A stretch of 36,349 bases of DNA from Streptomyces sp. MH60 (GTDB taxonomy: Bacteria > Actinomycetota > Actinomycetes > Streptomycetales > Streptomycetaceae). The stretch lies in NCBI RefSeq assembly GCF_002939385.1, contig NZ_MULI01000072.1:1-36349 (forward strand), read 5' to 3'. The notes beneath the pieces are model-generated. The model did not search any database. It was not told where the DNA came from and worked only from the letters and a program-made list of their open reading frames with translations. A program made the position numbers and the translations under genes. Below are positions 31,267 through 36,349 of this stretch, in pieces (within the stretch, counting starts at the first letter, position 1; each line of letters opens with the position of its first letter).

Positions 31267-32799
31267 ATGCCCGTACCCGTACCGCGGCAGAGGGCGATCC
31301 CGGCCGTGGAGTGTGGTCAGGCGCCCGCCGCGTCCCCGGACAGCGGCCCTTCCACGGAACAGGCCCCGCCCGGGACGCACCCGGCCGAGAACCCCGCCAG
31401 CCGGCGAGAGAACCCCACGGAGAAGCGCGAGAAGCCCACGGACACCAGCCCCGAAACCAGCACCGGCCCCGGCACGAGCACCAGCCCCGGCCCCGGCACG
31501 AGCACCAGCCCCGGGCCCGGCACGGACACCGGCACCGGCACCGTCCGGACGCCCAGCGGCCGGACGGAGAGCGCGGTTCCCACGAACCTGACCGTGCTGC
31601 TGATCGAGGACGATCCGGCCGGATCGCCGATCGTGCCCGACCTGCTCGACCAGTCCGGCAAGCCGATCCGGGTCCGCACCGCGCGCAACCTCACCGAGGC
31701 CGGGCGGCTGCTGACCGACGACGTCCACTGCATCCTGCTGGACCTCGCCCTGTCGGCCCCCGCCCCGGCCCGCACCGCCACCGCCACCGACGTCGGTGGC
31801 GGTGGCAACGGTGCCGCCGAGGGCGAGGACGAGCTGGCGGTGCTCAGGCACGTCCTGGAGCTGGCGCCCCGGCACGCCGTGCTCGCGCTCACCTCCTCCA
31901 GCGACGCCGAGCGCGGCGCCGAGGCCGTGGCGGTCGGCGCGCAGGACTACCTGTTCCGCGACGAGCTGGACGGCCGCCTGCTGAGCCGGGCGATCCGCTA
32001 CGCCGTCGAGCGCAAGCGGTCCGACTCGGCGGAGCGGCGGCTGGCCGAGGGCCGGCTGCGGGCGCAGGAGAACCGCCGCCTGGAGCGCGGCCTGCTGCCG
32101 ACCCCGCTGCTGGCCGGGTCCCCGCTGCGCTTCGCCGCCCGCTACCGTCCGGGCCGCTCGCGCGCGCTGCTGGGCGGCGACTTCTACGACGTCGTCCGCA
32201 CTCCGGACGGCACCGTGCACGCCATGATCGGCGACGTCTGCGGGCACGGCCCGGACGAGGCGGCGCTCGGCGTGGAGCTGCGGATCGCCTGGCGGGCGCT
32301 GACCCTGGCGGGGCTCTGCGGCGACCAGCTCCTCGGCACGCTGCAACAGGTGCTGGAGCACGAGCGCTCGGACGACGAGATCTTCGCGACGCTGTGCGCC
32401 GTGGACATCTCCCCGGACGGCCGCCGCGCGGGCCTGTGCCTGGCCGGGCACCCGTCCCCGCTGCTCAGCCGCCCGGGCGTGCCCGCACGGCTGCTGCCCT
32501 ACGACAACAACGGCCCGGCGCTGGGGCTGCTGCCGGGCGCCCGCTGGCCGCGGACGCAGGTGGAGCTGGGCGCCGAGTGGAGCCTGATGCTGTACACCGA
32601 CGGCCTGATCGAGGGCCACGTCGGCGGGGGCCGGGAGCGGCTCGGCCAGGACGGCATGGTGGAGCTGGTCCGCCGCCAGCTCGCCGAGGGTCTGACCGGC
32701 GAGGAGCTGCTGCGGGCGACCGTCAACGAGGTCCACGAACTCAACGGCGGCGAGCTGGCGGACGACCTGGCCGTGGTCCTGCTGGACCGGACGGCCTGA
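31267..32799 (+). CDS. Response-regulator-like receiver fused to PP2C (RsbU-type) phosphatase
   Basis: 510 residues from ATG 31267 (AAGGA upstream; ATG 31234 is possible). Residues 1-105 are a Pro/Thr/Ser/Gly linker with an 8-residue tandem repeat. The receiver (about 107-245) keeps Glu114, Asp115, Asp116 and phospho-acceptor Asp159, but has Arg231 where Lys is expected (DYLFRD) and a Gly/Ala-rich insert (about 163-188) after the Asp. A helical stalk (245-275) leads to the PP2C/SpoIIE domain with GGDFYD (303-308, Asp305), IGDVCGHG (321-328, Asp323), LYTDGLIEG and DDLAVVLL. Such proteins dephosphorylate anti-anti-sigma factors in partner-switching stress pathways. No sigma or anti-sigma gene is adjacent. 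Confidence 0.9.
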   Translation: MPVPVPRQRAIPAVECGQAPAASPDSGPSTEQAPPGTHPAENPASRRENPTEKREKPTDTSPETSTGPGTSTSPGPGTSTSPGPGTDTGTGTVRTPSGRTESAVPTNLTVLLIEDDPAGSPIVPDLLDQSGKPIRVRTARNLTEAGRLLTDDVHCILLDLALSAPAPARTATATDVGGGGNGAAEGEDELAVLRHVLELAPRHAVLALTSSSDAERGAEAVAVGAQDYLFRDELDGRLLSRAIRYAVERKRSDSAERRLAEGRLRAQENRRLERGLLPTPLLAGSPLRFAARYRPGRSRALLGGDFYDVVRTPDGTVHAMIGDVCGHGPDEAALGVELRIAWRALTLAGLCGDQLLGTLQQVLEHERSDDEIFATLCAVDISPDGRRAGLCLAGHPSPLLSRPGVPARLLPYDNNGPALGLLPGARWPRTQVELGAEWSLMLYTDGLIEGHVGGGRERLGQDGMVELVRRQLAEGLTGEELLRATVNEVHELNGGELADDLAVVLLDRTA

Positions 32800-32838
32800 G
32801 CCGCCCGGTCCCGGAGACCACTCGCGCGGGGGCTCCCG

Positions 32839-33192
32839 TCAGCGTCCGCCGTTGTACGGGCCGTAGGGTCCGTCGCTGCTGGAGCCGCGGCGGCTGCTGC
32901 GGCCGCCGCCGGACAGGCCGCGCAGCGCGGGCCGTACGTCGACCATGTACACGATCGTCGCGATGAGGCCGATGATCGGCAGGAACGACAGGATGTTGAA
33001 GATCAGGTTCACCACGAAGGCGAGCCCGAGGATGATCAGCCAGAAGGGCTTGGTCTTCTTGTCGGCCGCGCGGTAGGCGTCCTCACGGCGCGTGGCGGCG
33101 TCGATCAAAGCGAAGCCGCTGAAAAGGATCAGGGCGACGCTCAGCAGCCACATGAAGCCTGCGAACCCCTGCATCAGCACAACGTCCACCAC
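32839..33192 (-). CDS. DUF2516-family membrane protein
   Basis: 117 residues from GTG 33192 (GTG 33189 and ATG 33174 are alternatives; no ribosome site is clear). Two or three membrane segments (about 10-32, 49-84), then a cytoplasmic Gly/Ser/Arg/Tyr tail. It follows the HbhA-like gene, an order also found in mycobacteria (Rv0474-Rv0475-Rv0476, from memory). Function unknown. Confidence 0.82.
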   Translation of the reverse strand: MVDVVLMQGFAGFMWLLSVALILFSGFALIDAATRREDAYRAADKKTKPFWLIILGLAFVVNLIFNILSFLPIIGLIATIVYMVDVRPALRGLSGGGRSSRRGSSSDGPYGPYNGGR

Positions 33193-33237
33193 CAGAATCG
33201 GATCGTCATTTAGCGGTCACCGTACCCGCAGAACGAG

Positions 33238-33260
33238 CCGGACACCCCAAGGGTGCCCGG
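33238..33260. terminator. Hairpin after the HbhA-like gene
   Basis: CCGG-A-CACCC pairs with GGGTG-C-CCGG (one mismatch, 3-nt loop), 27 nt past the stop on the minus strand. Confidence 0.55.
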
Positions 33261-33287
33261 CCCGCTCCCCGCTCGTCGCGCCCTGCC

Positions 33288-33914
33288 CTACTTGGCGGGC
33301 GGCGTCGTCTTCTTGGCGGTGGTGCTCTTCTTGGCCGGAGCCTTGCGCGGGGCGGGGGTCTTCTTCGCCGCGGCGGACTTGTCCTCGGTGACCCGGACCG
33401 GCTCCGACTTGGCCGTCGCGGGCTTGGCCGGGGCGGGCTTGGCCGGCTCGACGGCCACCGCGAGGTCCTCCACGTCCTCGGCGAGGTCCTCGATGCCGTC
33501 GGCGGCCTGGCCGCGCCAGGTGCGGACCGCCTGCTCGCCGCGCTCGGCGACCTTCTCGTAGGTCTCCCGGGCCTTGACGGCGTACTCGGCGGCGACGCCG
33601 ACGGAGCGCAGCGCGAGGTCCTGGGCGGTCTCGCCGAGCTTCTTGAAGTCGGCGTCGAGGGAGCCGAACAGCTCGTTGGCCTTGGTCTGGAGGCTTCCCT
33701 GGGTCTCCTTGACGCGGGCCGTCGCCTTCTCCTGGACGGCCTTCGGGTCGGTGTTGCGTACGGCGTCGATCCGCGCCGGGGCCTCCGCGCGCAGCTGCTC
33801 CACCAGCACCGGCACCTTCTTGGCCTGCTGGAAGGCGAGGTCGGCGGTGCCCGCGGCGAAGTAGAGCGGGGTGGGGTCGCTGAAGGTCTTGCGCAGGTCG
33901 TCGGTGATGGCCAT
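33288..33914 (-). CDS. HbhA-like coiled-coil protein with Lys/Ala/Pro-rich tail
   Basis: 208 residues from ATG 33914, with GGAGG upstream; the longer open frame to 34013 overlaps the XRE gene. Residues 1-20 (DPTPLYFAAGTADLA) resemble the start of the mycobacterial heparin-binding haemagglutinin. A long helical region (20-150) follows, then a Lys/Ala/Pro tail (155-208) with PAKPAPAKPATAK and KKTPAPRKAPAKK runs, which can bind acidic sugars or nucleic acid. In mycobacteria it is a surface adhesin; in free-living Streptomyces the role is unknown. Only 22 nt after the XRE regulator, so likely one operon. Confidence 0.82.
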   Translation of the reverse strand: MAITDDLRKTFSDPTPLYFAAGTADLAFQQAKKVPVLVEQLRAEAPARIDAVRNTDPKAVQEKATARVKETQGSLQTKANELFGSLDADFKKLGETAQDLALRSVGVAAEYAVKARETYEKVAERGEQAVRTWRGQAADGIEDLAEDVEDLAVAVEPAKPAPAKPATAKSEPVRVTEDKSAAAKKTPAPRKAPAKKSTTAKKTTPPAK

Positions 33915-33936
33915 GGTGATGGTCCTCCGGAATTGC

Positions 33937-34374
33937 TTACGATTGAGGGTTTTGTGTTGCTTCCGCCCCGTCGACAACGGCATCAGCGTCGGCGTCGGCA
34001 TCCGGACCGGCATCCGCGTCGGCCCCGAACCCGTTCTCCTTGCGGAAGGACTCGTAGACCTGGAGCAGCACCTGCTTCTGCCGTTCGTTCAGCGAGGGAT
34101 CGGCAAGGATGACCGCACGCGTCTCCACGTCGTCCCGGTCCCGCTCCGCGTCGAGGATCCCCGCGCGGACGTACAGCGTCTCGGCGGAGATCCGCAGCGC
34201 CTTGGCGACCTGCTGGAGCACCTCCGCGCTCGGCTTGCGCAGCCCGCGCTCGATCTGGCTCAGGTACGGGTTGGACACGCCCGCGGCATCGGCGAGCTGC
34301 CGCAACGACAGCTGCGCGTTGCGCCGCTGCTCGCGCAGGTACTCACCGAGATTGCCGACATTGAGCGTTGCCAT
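33937..34374 (-). CDS. XRE-family helix-turn-helix regulator
   Basis: 145 residues from ATG 34374. A HTH_3 domain at about 9-66 (LGEYLREQRRNAQLSLRQLADAAGVSNPYLSQIERGLRKPS) is followed by a helical region and an acidic Asp/Ala repeat tail (about 121-136). First gene of the HbhA-like operon. An inverted repeat TTGCAAG-n7-CTTGCAA lies 30-50 nt upstream over the likely promoter, so autoregulation is probable. Its mycobacterial counterpart precedes hbhA. Confidence 0.9.
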   Translation of the reverse strand: MATLNVGNLGEYLREQRRNAQLSLRQLADAAGVSNPYLSQIERGLRKPSAEVLQQVAKALRISAETLYVRAGILDAERDRDDVETRAVILADPSLNERQKQVLLQVYESFRKENGFGADADAGPDADADADAVVDGAEATQNPQS

Positions 34375-34403
34375 GCCTCCACCATGCAGCACCTTGCTAA
34401 CTA

Positions 34404-34424
34404 TTGCAAGCACCGCGCTTGCAA
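34404..34424. promoter_or_regulatory. Operator-like inverted repeat TTGCAAG-n7-CTTGCAA upstream of the XRE gene
   Basis: Perfect 7-bp arms, 7-nt spacer, overlapping the minus-strand TTGCAA (-35 like) and just upstream of TAGTTA (-10 like). A third half-site CTTGC lies at 34393-34397. Confidence 0.65.
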
Positions 34425-34562
34425 GAGTGCACCCGCGCCTCCGCGCCCGAACCACCGTGTCCCGCCTGTCTGTCCCGTTCGCCGCACTGCTCGTTTCCGC
34501 TGCCCCTATGCGGATGACCTCGGGCATTCAGCGCGATGCCTCGGGTTGAGCGACGGGACAGC

Positions 34563-35030
34563 TCAGTCGCGGCCCCCGGCCCGGTTTCTGGACCAGGCGG
34601 CGGCGTCGGCTCCGTAGCGGGACAGGAGGCGGGCGAACTGGATGCGTTCCTGGGGTGTCCAGGCGGCGGTGATCTGCTGGAACGCCTCCCGCTGTTCGGC
34701 GGCGAACCGGTGGCGTTCGGCCTCGCCGTGCTCGGTGAGTTCGAGGACGGTGCGGCGTCCGTCGGACTGGGACGCCGCCCGGCGCAGCAACCCCTCCTCG
34801 ATGCAGGCGGCGACGGTGCGGCTGGCCACCGGCTGGGCGACGCCCATCTCGGCCGCGAGGCCGCCCACGGTCGTCTCGCCCGGCGCGTCGGCGATCACGT
34901 TGAGGACCAGGTTGCGGGAGAGGTCCTTGCCCGAAGCAGGTGTGCGCCGTCGCAGGCGCGACAACGCCGGGCCGATCTGGTCCAGCGCCAGGTCGTCGGC
35001 GGACCGGTCGGAGGAAGACGCGCTGCTCAT
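34563..35030 (-). CDS. MarR-family transcriptional regulator
   Basis: 155 residues from ATG 35030. Winged helix-turn-helix (about 35-105): VLNVIADAPGETTVGGLAAEMGVAQPVASRTVAACIEEGLLRR and wing SQSDGRRTVLELTEHG. N- and C-terminal helices form the dimer interface. The family represses adjacent genes until a phenolic or other small ligand binds. It is divergent from the amidohydrolase gene across a symmetric 46-bp element. TAGACT lies 6 nt before its ATG, so the mRNA is probably leaderless. Confidence 0.92.
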   Translation of the reverse strand: MSSASSSDRSADDLALDQIGPALSRLRRRTPASGKDLSRNLVLNVIADAPGETTVGGLAAEMGVAQPVASRTVAACIEEGLLRRAASQSDGRRTVLELTEHGEAERHRFAAEQREAFQQITAAWTPQERIQFARLLSRYGADAAAWSRNRAGGRD

Positions 35031-35036
35031 GCCCCG

Positions 35037-35042
35037 AGTCTA
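35037..35042 (-). promoter_or_regulatory. -10 TAGACT at leaderless spacing for the MarR gene
   Basis: On the minus strand TAGACT, CGGGGC (6 nt), ATG. The -35 would fall in the left arm of the inverted repeat at 35056. Confidence 0.55.
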
Positions 35043-35055
35043 GGCCGCTCCCGCA

Positions 35056-35101
35056 CATTTGCATACCTTCAGACAACTGCATAGCATCAGGTATGTAAAT
35101 G
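35056..35101. promoter_or_regulatory. Probable MarR operator/divergent promoter: 13-bp inverted repeat, 20-nt spacer
   Basis: CATTTGCATACCT (35056-35068) and AGGTATGTAAATG (35089-35101) match at 12 of 13 positions as an inverted repeat. Between and within them lie TTGCAT (35059-35064), 17 nt and TAGCAT (35082-35087), a good promoter for the amidohydrolase. Confidence 0.7.
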
Positions 35102-35131
35102 CTGACGAGCCAGGAAACGAGGCGGACTGCC

Positions 35132-36346
35132 ATGGCACTCACCGCGATCACCGACGCGCAGGTATTCGACGGGGAGAAGTCCGTAGGCGTACGGACCGTG
35201 GTCATCGACGGCACGAGGATCGCCCGCGTCGGCGGCGAGGTCCCCCGGGACTGCGAGGTCGTCGACGGCGGCGGTGCCACCCTGCTCCCGGGACTCATCG
35301 ACGCCCACGTCCACTCCGCCCCGGGTTCCCTGGCGCTCGCCCTGCGGTTCGGGGTGACGACCGAGCTGGAGATGCAGGGGATGAACACCCGGGAGAACCG
35401 CGGGTCCATCGCCGACGACGACACCCTGGCCGACGTGCGCTCCTCCGGGTTCGCCATCACCCCGCCCGGCGGTCACCCGAGCGAGCTGATGCCCGAGGGG
35501 TTCCGGCCGAAGTGGGACCTCCCGCCGGTGATGCCGCTGATGCCGTTCTCCACGACCCCGGAGGAAGCCGTCGCCTACGTGCCGCAACTCCTCGCCCGGG
35601 GCTCGGACTTCATCAAGTTCATGATCGATGACGGCACCGTGGAGGGGCATCCCGGACTGCCGTCGCTCGACCGGGCCACCCTGAACGCCGGTGTGGCCGA
35701 GGCCAGGAAGTACGGCGCCCTCACCGTGGCCCACGCGCTGACCCTGGAGGCCACCAGGATCGCCGCGGAGGCGGGCGTCGACGGCGTCACCCACGTGTTC
35801 ATGGACCAGCCGCACACCGCCGAGATCATCGACGTGATCAGGGACGCGGGCATGTTCGTCATCCCCTGCATCACCCTCAACGCCTCGATGATGGGCATCA
35901 CCGGCAGCGAACTCGCCGACGACCCCCGGGTCGCCGCCCGCCTCGACGACAGCTGGGACCGGACCCTGCGGTCCAGCTACGACCGCTACCCGCAGGGCAG
36001 CCTGGAGGACGTCTACGCCACCGTCCGCGCCCTGGACGCCGCCGGCGTCGACGTGCTGGCCGGGACCGACGTCTCGATGCCCGAGACGTTCTTCGGCGGC
36101 CTGGCCCACGGAGCGAGCCTGCACCACGAACTGCAGTACCTCGTGGCGGCCGGCCTCACGCCCTCGCGGGCCCTGCGCGCGGCCACGGCGACCACGGCCC
36201 GGCGCTTCCGCCTCAGCGACCGGGGCCGCGTCGCCGAGGGACTGCGCGCCGACCTGCTGCTGGTCGACGGCGACCCGACCGGCGACATCGGCGACACCCT
36301 CAACACGCGCGCCGTCTGGCGCCGCGGCACCCGCCTGGCGGCCTGA
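35132..36346 (+). CDS. Amidohydrolase-family metal-dependent hydrolase
   Basis: 404 residues from ATG 35132 (GAGGCGG upstream); ATG 35099 is possible but sits in the operator. Metal site residues of the imidazolonepropionase/prolidase-like amidohydrolase group: His59 and His61 (DAHVH), Lys162 (FIKFMIDDG), His201 (AHALT), His221 (THVF) and Asp313 (AGTDVS). The C-terminal beta-sandwich closes with RGRVAEGLRADLLLVDGDP. It hydrolyses C-N bonds in a small molecule or dipeptide; substrate unknown. Likely controlled by the divergent MarR regulator. No signal peptide, so cytoplasmic. Confidence 0.9.
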   Translation: MALTAITDAQVFDGEKSVGVRTVVIDGTRIARVGGEVPRDCEVVDGGGATLLPGLIDAHVHSAPGSLALALRFGVTTELEMQGMNTRENRGSIADDDTLADVRSSGFAITPPGGHPSELMPEGFRPKWDLPPVMPLMPFSTTPEEAVAYVPQLLARGSDFIKFMIDDGTVEGHPGLPSLDRATLNAGVAEARKYGALTVAHALTLEATRIAAEAGVDGVTHVFMDQPHTAEIIDVIRDAGMFVIPCITLNASMMGITGSELADDPRVAARLDDSWDRTLRSSYDRYPQGSLEDVYATVRALDAAGVDVLAGTDVSMPETFFGGLAHGASLHHELQYLVAAGLTPSRALRAATATTARRFRLSDRGRVAEGLRADLLLVDGDPTGDIGDTLNTRAVWRRGTRLAA

Positions 36347-36349
36347 CCG

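Overview
The window is chromosomal DNA of a Streptomyces or very close relative. It has very high GC with G or C at nearly every third codon position, GTG starts, strong hairpins without U-tracts, mycothiol biosynthesis (mshA), MsiK, CarD/CdnL and a divergent phoU / phoR-phoP locus. From memory, the order phoU-phoR-phoP-lipoprotein-carD-ispD-ispF-cysS-rlmB-DoxX-...-msiK is the S. coelicolor core arrangement. I see no phage, transposon, CRISPR array or rRNA.

Left part (1-13,740). The 3' part of a zinc-ribbon/discoidin-like membrane protein is followed by a secreted tripeptidyl-aminopeptidase-type lipoprotein, a tRNA-Thr(TGT) on the minus strand, the shared sugar-ABC ATPase msiK, a small anchored protein and a sugar nucleotidyltransferase. 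Housekeeping genes on the minus strand come next: a DoxX-type membrane protein, rlmB, cysS, ispF and ispD (overlapping, non-mevalonate isoprenoid pathway) and carD. A secreted lipoprotein closes the section.

Middle (13,740-23,040). phoR-phoP (minus, stop/start overlap) diverge from phoU across a recognisable PHO box. Downstream of phoU lies the most unusual stretch: a 51-residue peptide gene with seven Cys in its last 20 residues, a small SCO4225-type membrane protein preceded by a 20-bp perfect palindrome, a stand-alone LanC-like protein with a Cys-Cys-Gly zinc motif, and an AraC-type regulator with a GyrI-like ligand domain. This is the best candidate in the window for an undescribed system: a metal/thiol-binding peptide or a RiPP-like peptide with an orphan cyclase-like enzyme. 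The link between these genes is inferred from position only. Small accessory genes follow: two paralogous VOC proteins, an LppX-like lipoprotein, a cupin and an anchored unknown.

Right part (23,040-36,349). gpmA and an MFS exporter are divergent. Then come a DUF2000 protein divergent from an AraC regulator, a YbjN-like gene overlapping mshA (with a plausible SigR promoter), a small methyltransferase, a secreted NlpC/P60 peptidoglycan hydrolase, a receiver-PP2C phosphatase, an actinobacterial DUF2516 / HbhA-like / XRE-regulator cluster, and a MarR regulator divergent from an amidohydrolase across a symmetric operator-like region.

A recurring feature is the likely leaderless transcript: at five genes a TAnnnT -10 hexamer lies exactly 6 nt before the start codon, and at two more it lies 7 nt before it. 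All functional statements rest on sequence motifs read by eye; no database search was run.
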